64,000 bases of DNA from Streptomyces roseifaciens (GTDB taxonomy: Bacteria; Actinomycetota; Actinomycetes; Streptomycetales; Streptomycetaceae): assembly GCF_001445655.1 (NCBI RefSeq), contig NZ_LNBE01000004.1, forward strand, positions 1,550,001 through 1,614,000. Direction: 5' to 3'. Of the stretch, positions 43,875-53,188 are shown piece by piece. Position 1 is the stretch's first letter, and every line of letters begins with the position of its first letter. A program made the translations under genes and the position numbers. The notes below the pieces were generated by a model. It had not been told where the DNA came from. It was given only the letters and a program-made list of their open reading frames with translations, and ran no database searches.

Positions 43875-44585
43875 TCAGCTCTCGGAGAGGAGGCTCTCCA
43901 CGGCCTGCTTCGGGCGCTCCAGGAGGGCCCGGGCGGCCCGCGCGGCGGCCTCGGGGTCGCCGGAGGCGATGGCGTCCATGAGGGCGTGGTGGTCGCCGTG
44001 GATGATGCGCGGCATGTCGCGGTCGCCGAGCGCGGTGACCAGCGCCTCGCGGACGGAGCTGCTGAACCAGGCGTAGGTCGCGGTCAGCGCGCTGTTGTGC
44101 GCGGCCTCCACGACGGCGCGGTGGAACTCGACGTCGTGGTCGGCGTAGAGCTCCAGGTTGCCGGAGTCGGGCTGGCCCTCGGGGTCCTCGAACGCCGTCT
44201 GGGCTTCCAGGGCGGCCTTCATCCGGGCCAGGTCGGCGGGCTCGTGGCGCGCGGCCGCGAGGCGCGCGGCCTCGGCCTCCAGCGCGATGCGCAGCTCCAG
44301 CACGTCGCGCACCCCGGCGCGCTGCACGCCGCGCATGATCTCGGCCGGGTCGGCCATGGAGACCACGAACGTGCCCTCGCCCTGCCGCGAGCGCAGCATT
44401 CCGGCGTGCACGAGGACGCGGACGGCCTCGCGGACCGTGTTGCGGCCGACCTGGAGCTGCTCGGCGAGCGCGTGCTCGGTCGGGATACGGCTGCCGATCT
44501 TCCACTCGCCGGCCGCGACCTGGGCGCGCAACTGATCCACGACGGTGTCCACGAGGGACTGCCGTCCCGCTGCCCGCAGTGCCAT
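43875..44585 (-). CDS. FadR/GntR-family regulator
   Basis: 236 aa from ATG 44585 (GGAGG five bases upstream). GntR winged helix (IGSRIPTEHALAEQLQVGRNTVREAVRVLVHAGML) followed by the FCD helical domain with metal-type ligands (DHDVEFHRAVVEAAHN, HGDHHALMDAI). Same strand as the MFS gene downstream. A candidate operator is at 44635-44649. Confidence 0.88.
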   Translation of the reverse strand: MALRAAGRQSLVDTVVDQLRAQVAAGEWKIGSRIPTEHALAEQLQVGRNTVREAVRVLVHAGMLRSRQGEGTFVVSMADPAEIMRGVQRAGVRDVLELRIALEAEAARLAAARHEPADLARMKAALEAQTAFEDPEGQPDSGNLELYADHDVEFHRAVVEAAHNSALTATYAWFSSSVREALVTALGDRDMPRIIHGDHHALMDAIASGDPEAAARAARALLERPKQAVESLLSES

Positions 44586-44634
44586 TCGTCCTCCGGTCCC
44601 CGGCCTCGGCCGCGCATGATTCACCCGATTGCCC

Positions 44635-44649
44635 AGTCATCCTACAACT
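44635..44649. promoter_or_regulatory. possible FadR-type operator
   Basis: AGTCATCCTACAACT, an imperfect dyad with outer AGT/ACT arms, lies 50 bp upstream of the regulator start in the divergent region. FadR-subfamily GntR sites commonly have a T-x-x-TAC/GTA-x-x-A core. Single copy only. Confidence 0.3.
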
Positions 44650-44690
44650 GCCCCGACGGGGCGGCCAGGGCGCCGGACGGCTACCGTCGA

Positions 44691-45464
44691 ATGGTGCGTG
44701 GACGGGAAGGGCCCCGCGGCTCCGGCACGCCCGGCCGGTGGCCGGCCGTCGCCGCCCGCGCCGCTTCCCTGGCCGGCTCCGGCATCCGTTCCTGGATCCG
44801 CTCCTCGCCGGGGACGCACATATGGCTGCTCGTCATCGGCATCACCAGCCTCGTCATCGCCGCGGCCAGTCAGGACCTGGAGACGTTCCTGCTGCACCGC
44901 ACCAGCAGCAACATCCACCAGCTCACCAGGCACCCGCTGCAGTCGCTCCTGATCAGCGGGTTCTGGATCGAGAACCCCTCGTCGTTCCTGCTCTACGCCG
45001 CGCTCTTCGAGGCGCTGCACGCGAACGTGGAGCGCTGGATCGGCACCGCCCGGTGGCTCTTCACCGTCGGCTTCGCGCACATCGCGGCGACGCTCATCAG
45101 CCAGGAGATCGTGCTGATGTCGATAGAGGACCACGAGCTGCCGCGGACGATGAAGAGAGTCGTCGACATAGGCGTCTCGTACGGGCTCGCCGCCGCCGCG
45201 GGGATCCTCACCTACCGGATGCCGCGGCCGTGGCGGTGGCTCTGCCTCGCCGGAGTGGTGCTCTTCTTCGGCCTCCCGCTGGCCACGGGCGGCACCTTCA
45301 CCGACGTGGGGCACGCGATAGCCGTGGCCATCGGCCTGGGCTTCCGGCAGTTCACGCACGGCCGCCCGGCATGGGACTTCGCGCGCGTGCCCGAAGCCCT
45401 GCGACAGGCGGCCGCGGCCGTGACGTCGGGGCCGGTCAGCCGAAGAGACGCTCCAGGACCGTAG
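44691..45464 (+). CDS. rhomboid-like multi-pass membrane protein
   Basis: 257 aa. After an Arg/Gly/Ser-rich N-terminus (about 1-40) there are about six helices (HIWLLVIGITSLVIAAAS, FLLYAALFEALHANVERW, WLFTVGFAHIAATLISQEI, and others). The pattern resembles Streptomyces rhomboid-like proteins, but the protease GxSG motif is not visible, so proteolysis is doubtful. A -10-like TACCGT ends 3 bases before ATG 44691 and 6 before GTG 44694, so a leaderless start at 44694 is likely. Its 3' end overlaps the convergent HAD gene by 29 bp. Confidence 0.65.
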   Translation: MVRGREGPRGSGTPGRWPAVAARAASLAGSGIRSWIRSSPGTHIWLLVIGITSLVIAAASQDLETFLLHRTSSNIHQLTRHPLQSLLISGFWIENPSSFLLYAALFEALHANVERWIGTARWLFTVGFAHIAATLISQEIVLMSIEDHELPRTMKRVVDIGVSYGLAAAAGILTYRMPRPWRWLCLAGVVLFFGLPLATGGTFTDVGHAIAVAIGLGFRQFTHGRPAWDFARVPEALRQAAAAVTSGPVSRRDAPGP

Positions 45465-46254
45465 CGATCCCGTCGTCCTCGTTCGACCCGGTGACCTCGT
45501 CGGCGACGGCCCGCAGCTCCGGATGGGCGTTGGCCATGGCCACGCCGTGGGCCGCCCAGCCGAACATCGGTATGTCGTTGGGCATGTCGCCGAAGGCGAT
45601 CGTGTCGGCGGGCTTCATCCCGAGCCGGCGCGCGGCCAGGGACAGGCCGGTGGCCTTGCTCAGCCCCAGCGGCAGCAGCTCGACGATGCCCGCACCCGCC
45701 ATCGTCACGCCGACCAGGTCGCCCGCGGCCGCCCGCGCGGCCTCGGCCAGGGCGTCGTCGTCGAGCTCAGGGTGCTGCAGGTAGAGCTTGTTCAGCGGCT
45801 CGGCCAGGAGCTCTTCCCGGTCGTGGGCCGGGACGGCCGGCAAGGGGCCCTCCTGGATGCGGTAGCCGGGGGTGACGAGCACCTCGCCGTCGAGGCCGTC
45901 ACGGCCCGCGGCGAGGTGCAGCGGGCCGGTCTCGGCCTCGATCTTGGCGATGGCCAGCCCGGCGAGCCGCCGGTCCAGCGTCACCGACGTCAGCAGCCGG
46001 TGCTCGCCCGCGTGGTAGACCTGCGCGCCCTGCGCACACACCGCCAGGCCCTGGTAGTCCAGCTCCTGGAGGATGTGGCGCGTCCACGGGACGGCCCGGC
46101 CGGTCACGACGATGTGCGCGGCACCCGCCTCCGTGGCCAGCTTCAGGGCGGCCCGGGTGCGCTCCGAGACGGTCTCGTCGGAGCGCAGCAGGGTGCCGTC
46201 GAGGTCGGTCGCGACGAGACGGTAGGGCAGCGCGGAACCAGGGCCGTCAGTCAC
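45436..46254 (-). CDS. Cof-type HAD phosphatase (second)
   Basis: 272 aa from GTG 46254, which overlaps the serS stop (GTGA), so it is translationally coupled to serS. Motifs [27 protein letters not shown] and [10 protein letters not shown] are complete. Paralogue of the gene at 27502-28410. Cytoplasmic small-molecule phosphatase; substrate unknown. Its link with seryl-tRNA synthetase is conserved in Streptomyces gene order but its meaning is not known. Confidence 0.88.
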   Translation of the reverse strand: MTDGPGSALPYRLVATDLDGTLLRSDETVSERTRAALKLATEAGAAHIVVTGRAVPWTRHILQELDYQGLAVCAQGAQVYHAGEHRLLTSVTLDRRLAGLAIAKIEAETGPLHLAAGRDGLDGEVLVTPGYRIQEGPLPAVPAHDREELLAEPLNKLYLQHPELDDDALAEAARAAAGDLVGVTMAGAGIVELLPLGLSKATGLSLAARRLGMKPADTIAFGDMPNDIPMFGWAAHGVAMANAHPELRAVADEVTGSNEDDGIATVLERLFG

Positions 46255-47528
46255 TTGGCGACGGGCTCCAGCACCTCGCGCCCGCCCAGGTACGGACGGA
46301 GCACCTCGGGCACGCGCACCGAGCCGTCGGCCTGCTGGTGGTTCTCCAGCAGCGCCACGATCGTGCGCGGCACCGCGCACAGCGTGCCGTTGAGGGTGGC
46401 CAGCGGCTTGACGGTCTTGCCGTCGCGCAGACGGATGGACAGCCGCCGCGACTGGAACTCGTTGCAGTTGGAGGTCGAGGTGAGCTCGCGGTACTTGCCC
46501 TGGGTGGGGATCCACGCCTCGCAGTCGAACTTGCGCGAGGCTGACGCGCCCAGGTCACCCGTGGCGACGTCGATCACCTGGTAGGGCAGCTCGAGGCTGT
46601 TCAGCCACTGCTTCTCCCACTCCAGCAGGCGCGCGTGCTCGGCCTCGGCGTCCTCCGGCGCGACGTACGAGAACATCTCGACCTTGTCGAACTGGTGGAC
46701 GCGGAAGATGCCGCGGGTGTCCTTGCCGTACGTGCCGGCCTCGCGGCGGAAGCACGGCGAGAAGCCGGCGTAGCGCAGCGGGAGCTGCGAGGCCTCGACG
46801 ATCTCGTCCATGTGGTACGCCGCGAGCGGCACCTCGGACGTGCCCACCAGGTAGAAGTCGTCCTTCTCCAGGTGGTAGACGTCCTGCGCGGCCTGGCCGA
46901 GGAAGCCCGTGCCCTCCATGGCACGCGGCTTGACCAGGGCGGGCGTCAGCATCGGGGTGAAGCCGGCGGCCGTGGCCTGGGCGATGGCGGCGTTGACGAG
47001 CGCGAGCTCCAGCAGGGCGCCGACGCCCGTCAGGTAGTAGAAGCGCGAGCCGGAGACCTTGGCGCCGCGCTCGACGTCGATCGCGCCGAGCAGCTGGCCG
47101 AGCTCCAGGTGGTCCTTGGGCTCGAAGCCCTCGGCGGCGAAGTCGCGCGGGTTGCCGACGGTGTCCAGGACGACGAAGTCGTCCTCGCCGCCGCGCGGCA
47201 CGTCGGGGTGGACCAGGTTGCCGATCTGCAGCAGCAGGCGCTGGGCCTCGGCGGCGGCCTCGTCCTGGTCGGCGTCGGCGGCCTTGACGGCGGCGGACAG
47301 CTCGCCGGCCTTCTTCAGCAGCGCGGTCTTCTCGTCGCCGACGGCCTTGGGGATGAGCTTGCCGAGCGACTTCTGCTCGGAGCGGAGTTCGTCGAAGCGG
47401 ACGCTGGACGACCTGCGCCGTTCGTCGGCGGAGAGCAGTGCGTCGACGACGTCGACATCCTCTCCACGGGCGCGCTGGGAGGCGCGCACACGGTCGGGGT
47501 CCTCACGAAGCAGGCGAAGGTCAATCAC
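46251..47528 (-). CDS. serS: seryl-tRNA synthetase
   Basis: 425 aa, full length. N-terminal tRNA-binding coiled coil (about 30-105, ending [14 protein letters not shown]), class II catalytic core with motif 2 ([22 protein letters not shown], then [12 protein letters not shown]) and motif 3 near the C-terminus ([19 protein letters not shown]). It charges tRNA-Ser. Upstream is the DnaA-box region. Confidence 0.96.
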   Translation of the reverse strand: MIDLRLLREDPDRVRASQRARGEDVDVVDALLSADERRRSSSVRFDELRSEQKSLGKLIPKAVGDEKTALLKKAGELSAAVKAADADQDEAAAEAQRLLLQIGNLVHPDVPRGGEDDFVVLDTVGNPRDFAAEGFEPKDHLELGQLLGAIDVERGAKVSGSRFYYLTGVGALLELALVNAAIAQATAAGFTPMLTPALVKPRAMEGTGFLGQAAQDVYHLEKDDFYLVGTSEVPLAAYHMDEIVEASQLPLRYAGFSPCFRREAGTYGKDTRGIFRVHQFDKVEMFSYVAPEDAEAEHARLLEWEKQWLNSLELPYQVIDVATGDLGASASRKFDCEAWIPTQGKYRELTSTSNCNEFQSRRLSIRLRDGKTVKPLATLNGTLCAVPRTIVALLENHQQADGSVRVPEVLRPYLGGREVLEPVAK

Positions 47529-48197
47529 CCCTCCAGGCTACCGTTGCGGACGCGATCACTCGACGGCATATTCCTCTTGATGGCGGTTTGCCCTATTTTG
47601 GGCGTTCGGAAAAGGCTGCGAATAATCAGGGCCGCGGGTGATCGGGAAGGTGCTGAAAAGCCGTCGGAGCGGACTCCCGGGGAATGGCTGCGCTTTTGCC
47701 GAAAAGGGGGCATAGCGGTGGCGCGGGCGGCTGATCCGCTTGCGGACGGCGGGAGTTGGCCCGCTCCTTGTCCACAGGAGGGAATCCCTCCGCTTTCTTT
47801 GTCCACAGGCTGTGCGCGAAATCTGTGGACGCCGGAATCGAACGTTCCGTCCGCTTCTGTCCTGCGCCGTGTATTCCTTGGTCAAACCTCGCTCGGCCAC
47901 TCATTCGGGTGGTATTGCCTCACCTCAAAGGGTTATTCGCAGACATTCCGCTGACGAGCGAGCTGTGGGCAGCCCGATCGGGCGAACCTAGGTGCTGTGG
48001 ATGACGGCCCTATGGCTAGAGCGATTTGTCGACCTTGACCGATTCGCAGAGCGGTACGGGTGCCTCGTTCTGTCGACTTATCCCCAGGTCGAGAACCCCC
48101 TGTGGATAACTCTGGGGATGTCCGCGCCGACGGCTACCGTCGCGACGTGGACATCAACGACTCCCGCTTACGCGCGGCCGGCCCGGGTGCGGCCTGC
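47529..48197. promoter_or_regulatory. gene-free region with a DnaA-box cluster
   Basis: 669 bases between serS and pheA with no gene and visibly lower GC. DnaA-box sequences: TTGTCCACA on + at 47768-47776 and 47799-47807 (the preferred Streptomyces box); on - GCGTCCACA 47824-47832, TCATCCACA 47996-48004, TTATCCACA 48101-48109. Weaker ones: CTGCCCACA (- 47964-47972) and TTATCCCCA (+ 48078-48086). There is no dnaA, dnaN or other oriC neighbour, so this is not the origin. S. coelicolor is reported to have a high-affinity DnaA-box cluster (D78) near oriC that limits initiation; this is probably the same element. It also holds the serS promoter. Confidence 0.8.
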
Positions 48198-49133
48198 TCA
48201 GGCCCGGCCGTCCTGGCAGCGCACCAGCCAGTCCGCCGCCGTCACGAACTCCTCGTCCGACGTGCCGTAGCGCGCCGGACCGACCTCCGCCGGATCCACG
48301 CCCGCCCGGGGATACGAGCCGAGGAACCGCACCTGCGGGCAGATCCGCTTCAGCCCCATCAGCGCCTCGCCCACGCGCCGGTCGGTGATGTGCCCCTCCG
48401 CGTCGATCGCGAAGCAGTAGTTGCCGATGCCCTCGCCCGTCGGGCGGGACTGGATGAGCATCAGGTTCACCCCGCGCGTCGCGAACTCCTGCAGCAGCTC
48501 CAGCAGGGCGCCGGGGTGGTCGTCGCGCAGCCACACCACGACGGAGGTCTTGTCCGCGCCCGTCCGCGCCGCGGGCCGCGCCGGGCGGCCCACCAGCACG
48601 AACCGGGTCTGCGCGTTCTGCGCGTCGTGGATGTCGGTGACCAGCGGCTCCAGCCCGTACGTGGCCGCCGCGAACTCCCCGGCGAACGCGGCGTCGAAGC
48701 GCCCCTCCTGCACCAGGCGCGCGCCGTCCGCGTTGGAGGCCGCCGACTCCCAGAGCGCGTCCGGCAGATGCGCGGCGAGCCACTTGCGCACCTGCGGCTG
48801 TGCCACGGGGTGGCCGGTCACCGTCTTGATGTCCGCCAGGCCGGTCCCCGGGCGCACGAGCAGCGCGAAGGTGATCTGCAGCAGCACCTCGCGGTAGATC
48901 ATCAGCGGGGCGCCCGTGGCGAGCTGGTCGAGCGTCGCGGTGACGCCGCCCTCCACCGAGTTCTCGATGGGCACGAGCGCGGCCGCCGCCTCGCCGTTCC
49001 GCACGGCGTCCAGCGCCGCCGGCACGGACACCATCGGCACCAGCTCCCGCGTCGCCGCCTCCGGCAGCGTCCGCAGGGCGGCCTCGGTGAACGTGCCCTC
49101 GGGGCCGAGATAGGTGTAGCGGCTGGCCGACAT
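48198..49133 (-). CDS. pheA: prephenate dehydratase
   Basis: 311 aa from ATG 49133 (GAGGAG upstream). Catalytic domain about 1-185 (YLGPEGTFTEAAL, PIENSVEGGV, and the catalytic Thr region NAQTRFVLV), then an ACT regulatory domain about 198-285 (HPGALLELLQEFATRGVNLMLIQSRP) that binds phenylalanine for feedback control. Converts prephenate to phenylpyruvate. No chorismate mutase domain is fused. Confidence 0.95.
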   Translation of the reverse strand: MSASRYTYLGPEGTFTEAALRTLPEAATRELVPMVSVPAALDAVRNGEAAAALVPIENSVEGGVTATLDQLATGAPLMIYREVLLQITFALLVRPGTGLADIKTVTGHPVAQPQVRKWLAAHLPDALWESAASNADGARLVQEGRFDAAFAGEFAAATYGLEPLVTDIHDAQNAQTRFVLVGRPARPAARTGADKTSVVVWLRDDHPGALLELLQEFATRGVNLMLIQSRPTGEGIGNYCFAIDAEGHITDRRVGEALMGLKRICPQVRFLGSYPRAGVDPAEVGPARYGTSDEEFVTAADWLVRCQDGRA

Positions 49134-49277
49134 CACGCTGGCTCCTCGATCGTCTGGGGGCTCGCCACGATACCGAGCGCCCCGGCGGCGGGCCCCGCGC
49201 ACTGAGCGCCGGCCCGGTCCGTCCCCGCGGGTGAGGAGCACGGCCGGGCCCTGCGGTCTTCGGTCCTCCGGCCGCCC

Positions 49278-50777
49278 TCAGCCCTCCAGCAGCCGCTGCC
49301 CCACGTACTCGCCCGGCGCGCAGCCGCCCGGCACCGCGTAGAGGCCGCTCGACTCGTGCCGCAGGAAGCGGGAGAGGCCGTCACCGCGGTCCAGCTTCCG
49401 CTGCACCGGCACGAAACCCTTCAGCGGGTCCGCCTGCCAGGCGACGAACAGCAGGCCCGCGTCCGGAGCCCCGTCATCGAGGAAGCCGTCATGGTAGGAG
49501 AACGCCCGCCGCAGCATCGTCGCGCCCCGGTTGGACGCCGGCGACGCGACGCGGACGTGCGCATCGCCCGCGATCGCCAGCGACCCGTCCTCGCGGAACT
49601 TGTTGAGGTCCACCGGCGTGGTCTCCGTGCCGCCGGACAGCGGCGCCCCGTCCGACTTGCGGCGGCCGATCACCTTCTCCTGGCGCTCCAGGGAGAGGTT
49701 GTCCCAGCTGTCGAGCAGCATGCGGATGCGCCGCACCACCGCGTACGAGCCGCCCGCCATCCAGGCGTCCGCGCCGCCGCGGTCCTCCGGCACGTAGACG
49801 TGGCCCGCGAAGCGGGGGTCCGACGGCTTTGGGTTGTTGGTGCCGTCGACCTGGCCCATCAGATTCCGGGCGGTCATCGGCTGCGCCGTGGCCCCCGGCG
49901 TCCGGTTGAAGCCGTTCATCTGCCAGCGCAGCCGTGCAGCGCTCCCGGCCTGCTGCTGGAGCAGCCGCAGCGCGTGGAAGGCGACGAGCGCGTCGTCGGC
50001 GCCGATCTGCACCCACAGGTCGCCCTCGCTGCGCTTGGGGTCGAGCGCGTCGGCGGTGAAGGCGGGCAGCGGCTCCAGGGCGGCGGGCCGCTTCGAGGCG
50101 AGCCCGGTCCGGTCGAAGAACGTGCGGCCGAAGCCGAAGGTGACGGTCAGCGAGCAGGGGCCCGCGTCGAGGGCGACCCCGGAGTCGTCGCCCTGGGGCG
50201 TCCGCCCGGCCATGAGGTCGGCAGCGGTCGCCGACCACCGCCGCAGCAGTGCGGCCGCGGCCTTGCGGTCGGCGCCGGGCGCGAGGTCGAAGGCGGCCAT
50301 GTGGCCGCACGTCTGCGCGGGATCGGCGATCCCGGCCTGGTGCACGCCGTGGAAGGCCCTGCTCGCGGAGCCGACGCCGTTCAGCGGGGCCGGATCCTTC
50401 CGTACGGTCTCGGCGGCGACCGCCCCGGCCGCACCGCCCGCGACGAGCCCGACCGCGCCCGCGGCGCCGGCCGTGCCGAGCAGCCGGCGGCGGCTGACGC
50501 CGTTCGCGGCGCGGGCCTGCGCAGGCCGGCCGGGCTGCTCGCCCCGGCCGGGGCCCGTCTTCGCGGCCCCGGCGCCTCCCGCCGGCTTGGTGGCCGCAGC
50601 GGTTCCCGCCGCGGTGGAGGCCTTGGCTTCCTTCACGGCCTTGCCGACCTTCGCGGCCTTCGCGCTTTTCACTGCCTCTGCAGGCTTCCCGGCCTGCGGG
50701 GCCTGCGGGGCCTGCGGGGCCTTCCCGGCCTGCGGGCCCTGGGAGGTCTTCTCTTCGTCCTGGGATCGTTCAGTCAT
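49278..50777 (-). CDS. dtpA: Tat-exported DyP-type heme peroxidase DtpA
   Basis: 499 aa. The DyP core shows GQVDGTNNP (distal Asp region) and the heme-ligand His in GDAHVRVASP. A twin-arginine motif SRRRLLG lies at 95-101, followed by a hydrophobic Ala/Gly stretch. The 94 residues before it are rich in Lys/Ala/Gln/Pro (PQAPQAPQAG), unusually long for a Tat n-region, so the true start may be later; but ATG 50777 overlaps the copCD stop (TGATG), favouring coupling. In S. lividans DtpA is needed for maturation of the copper oxidase GlxA and for development. Confidence 0.85.
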   Translation of the reverse strand: MTERSQDEEKTSQGPQAGKAPQAPQAPQAGKPAEAVKSAKAAKVGKAVKEAKASTAAGTAAATKPAGGAGAAKTGPGRGEQPGRPAQARAANGVSRRRLLGTAGAAGAVGLVAGGAAGAVAAETVRKDPAPLNGVGSASRAFHGVHQAGIADPAQTCGHMAAFDLAPGADRKAAAALLRRWSATAADLMAGRTPQGDDSGVALDAGPCSLTVTFGFGRTFFDRTGLASKRPAALEPLPAFTADALDPKRSEGDLWVQIGADDALVAFHALRLLQQQAGSAARLRWQMNGFNRTPGATAQPMTARNLMGQVDGTNNPKPSDPRFAGHVYVPEDRGGADAWMAGGSYAVVRRIRMLLDSWDNLSLERQEKVIGRRKSDGAPLSGGTETTPVDLNKFREDGSLAIAGDAHVRVASPASNRGATMLRRAFSYHDGFLDDGAPDAGLLFVAWQADPLKGFVPVQRKLDRGDGLSRFLRHESSGLYAVPGGCAPGEYVGQRLLEG

Positions 50778-52705
50778 CAGTTGATCTTCACGTTCCTGAT
50801 CTCCGTGATCTGGTCGATGTCGGAGGTCCGTACGGTCAGGGTGAGCTGCCATTCGCCGGCCATGGGCAGCTGGAAGCCGGAGGCCTGCCAGCGGCCGGCC
50901 GGGCCGCGCTTGAGGGACGTGCGCAGCGGGCCGATGTTCTTCCGCGTCTCGGTGAAGGACACCTCCAGCTCCGGTACGTCGACGGCCTTGCCGGCCGGGT
51001 CGGTCACGGTGACGTCGAGGGAGTTGTTGCCCGAGCGCGCCGGGTCGATACGTACGACGGCCGTGCCTCGCCCGTTCGTGCCACCGGTGTCGTACGGGAT
51101 CTTGACCTCGGCCGGGCCGGAGGCGTCCGGCGCGGTGGTCCGGGCGCCGCCGGAAGAGGCGGCCTGCCGCTGTTCGGTCTCGGCCCGCCCGGGCTGGGTG
51201 CCGGTGAGGAGGGTGGTGACGGCGAGCACGGCGACGGCGACCCCGGCCTCGGCCAGGACGGAGCGCCGCAGCCCGCTGCGGCCTTCGTCCGCGTCGCGCC
51301 GCCGCTGCCCGGCGGCCTTCTCCAAGGCCTCCCGCTGGCGTGCGAGCTGGGCGGCCCGCTCGGGAGAGGCGTCCTTGTCCTCCCGGGAGGGGCTCGCCGC
51401 CTTGGCGGCACGGGCCTGCCCGGCCGCCTTGGCCTGGACCGGCCTGGCGGCCGGGGCCGCCTTCTTCGCCGCCGGGCGGCGGTCCGTGAGCCGGCCCGTC
51501 CAGCGCCGCGAGAAGTACGCGAGGCCGAGCATGCCCGTCACGAGCGCGACCTTGAGGAGGAGCCAGCGGCCGTACTCCGTGCCGGTGAGCGCGCCCCACG
51601 AACCGACCTGCCGCCAGGACTGGTAGAGGCCGGTCGCCACCAGCACGCACACCGAGGTGAAGGCGAGCCGGGAGAAGCGCTGCACGTCCGCCTGCCGGAT
51701 CGGCTCTCCCGTCCACAGCACGGCCAGGAGGGAGGCCAGGCCGCCCAGCCACACCGCGACGCCCAGCAGGTGCAGGACGTCGACCGGCATCGCGAGCCAG
51801 GGCTGCAGGCCCGCCGAGGCGTGCTCGGCCATGGCCCAGGTCGCCGCGAGCCCGACGGCGACGACCGCGCCGCCGATCGCGAGCCCGTAGGCGACGTCGC
51901 GGCGCTCCATGCCCGTGCGGTCGCCGTCCTCGCGGGCGTACGAGCCGAACAGGACGGCGAGGAAGACCGCGGCGGCGCTCAGCAGCAGCAGGCGGGACAG
52001 CAGCGCCGCGCCCGGCTTGGTGGCCAGGACGTCACCGAGGAGGGACAGGTCGAAGGCGGCGCCGATGCCCTTGCCGCCCGTGTACGGGCCGCGCAGCAGC
52101 AGGAGCGCCGAGGTCGCGGCGAAGAGGGTGATCCAGCCGCCGACCGCGATGCGCTGCACCGGCCGCGAGGAGCGGCAGACGCCTGCGAACACGCAGCCGC
52201 CGACGAGGAGGAGGTAACCGGCATAGGCCGCATAGCGCCCTGTGGTGTAGAGAGCGTCGACGACCGGGTCGGCCTCGGCCGTCGTCACTTTCGCCGCCGT
52301 CTTCGACGGCGCCCCTATGGAGAAGGTGAAGGCCCCGGCCACCGGGTGGCTGTCCGCGGAGACGGCCTGCCAGGCCACCGTGTAGGTGCCGTCGGCGATT
52401 CCGCCGGCGAGCCCGACGGACGCCGTGTTCGACTTGCCGTCCACGTGCGCCGGCCTGCCCTCGTCGACGCGCTTGCCCTGCGGGTCGAGGACCCGCACGG
52501 AGTCTGCGCTGAGCAGGACGCCCTCGGAGAAGGTGAGCTTCACCTTCTCGGGCGCGACGGGCACCACCGATCCGGAGGCCGGGTCGGTGGAGGTCAGCGC
52601 GGCGTGCGCCGAGGCGCTGCCCGCCCCGGGCCCGAGTGCGCAGAGCAGCGCGGCGAGCAGCGTGCCGAGGACCGGCAGCAGCCGCCCGGCGGTCAGGGTC
52701 TTCAT
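50777..52705 (-). CDS. CopC-CopD fusion copper protein
   Basis: 642 aa. Signal peptide (about 1-33), then a CopC domain (about 34-130) starting with the copper-binding N-terminal His (AHAALTSTDPASG) and a second His (SADSHPVAG). CopD membrane part of about eight helices (about 150-420) follows. A Lys/Ala/Arg-rich loop (about 424-480), one more helix, and an external beta-type domain (about 520-642, YtkA-like) complete it. It likely moves copper across the membrane for the Sco/ECuC/DtpA system. Six bp after ecuC. Confidence 0.85.
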   Translation of the reverse strand: MKTLTAGRLLPVLGTLLAALLCALGPGAGSASAHAALTSTDPASGSVVPVAPEKVKLTFSEGVLLSADSVRVLDPQGKRVDEGRPAHVDGKSNTASVGLAGGIADGTYTVAWQAVSADSHPVAGAFTFSIGAPSKTAAKVTTAEADPVVDALYTTGRYAAYAGYLLLVGGCVFAGVCRSSRPVQRIAVGGWITLFAATSALLLLRGPYTGGKGIGAAFDLSLLGDVLATKPGAALLSRLLLLSAAAVFLAVLFGSYAREDGDRTGMERRDVAYGLAIGGAVVAVGLAATWAMAEHASAGLQPWLAMPVDVLHLLGVAVWLGGLASLLAVLWTGEPIRQADVQRFSRLAFTSVCVLVATGLYQSWRQVGSWGALTGTEYGRWLLLKVALVTGMLGLAYFSRRWTGRLTDRRPAAKKAAPAARPVQAKAAGQARAAKAASPSREDKDASPERAAQLARQREALEKAAGQRRRDADEGRSGLRRSVLAEAGVAVAVLAVTTLLTGTQPGRAETEQRQAASSGGARTTAPDASGPAEVKIPYDTGGTNGRGTAVVRIDPARSGNNSLDVTVTDPAGKAVDVPELEVSFTETRKNIGPLRTSLKRGPAGRWQASGFQLPMAGEWQLTLTVRTSDIDQITEIRNVKIN

Positions 52706-52711
52706 CGCACG

Positions 52712-53188
52712 TCAGTCCTTGGGACGGAACGTCGTGGACTCCACCGGCACCTTGACCTTGACCGGTCCGGCGGTGGCGAAGTGCAGCGTGAACTCGATCT
52801 TCTCGCCGACCTTCGGCTTGTGGCCGAGCTTGCCGAGCATCAGATGCGTGCCGCCGCGCGCGAGCTTCAGCTCGCCCTTGGCCGGCACGTCGAGCGCGGC
52901 CGCGTGCTTCATCTGCGAGCCCTCGGTGGTGTGCATGGTGATGTCACCGGAGAGCGGGCTGGTGACCTTGGTGAGCCGGTCGGCCTTGCCGCCGTCGTTG
53001 CTGACGGTGAGGTAGGCGGCGGCCATGTCGGTCATCGCGGGCTGCGGCAGGTAGGCGCCGCTGACCGAGAGCTTCGGCTTGTCGGACGCCAGGGCGTCCT
53101 TCTCGGACTGGCAGCCCGTGAGCAGCAGGAGCCCTCCGGCGAGGACGAGCGGCAGGGTGGCGGCGGTGGCGGCGGTGGTCTTGCGCAT
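52712..53188 (-). CDS. ecuC: PCu(A)C copper chaperone ECuC, lipoprotein
   Basis: 158 aa. Lipobox LLTGC (Cys26). Copper-binding residues His86, Met93, His115 and Met117 (MHTTEGSQM; THLML) fit the PCuAC Cu(I) site. It works outside the cell, passing copper to Sco. Its ATG overlaps the stop of sco (TAATG), showing coupling. Confidence 0.9.
   Translation of the reverse strand: MRKTTAATAATLPLVLAGGLLLLTGCQSEKDALASDKPKLSVSGAYLPQPAMTDMAAAYLTVSNDGGKADRLTKVTSPLSGDITMHTTEGSQMKHAAALDVPAKGELKLARGGTHLMLGKLGHKPKVGEKIEFTLHFATAGPVKVKVPVESTTFRPKD

Noticed and set aside
47529..48197. Chromosomal origin oriC
   Set aside because: DnaA boxes are present but too few (about five good ones), and dnaA, dnaN and recF are absent; a titration-type cluster is more likely.
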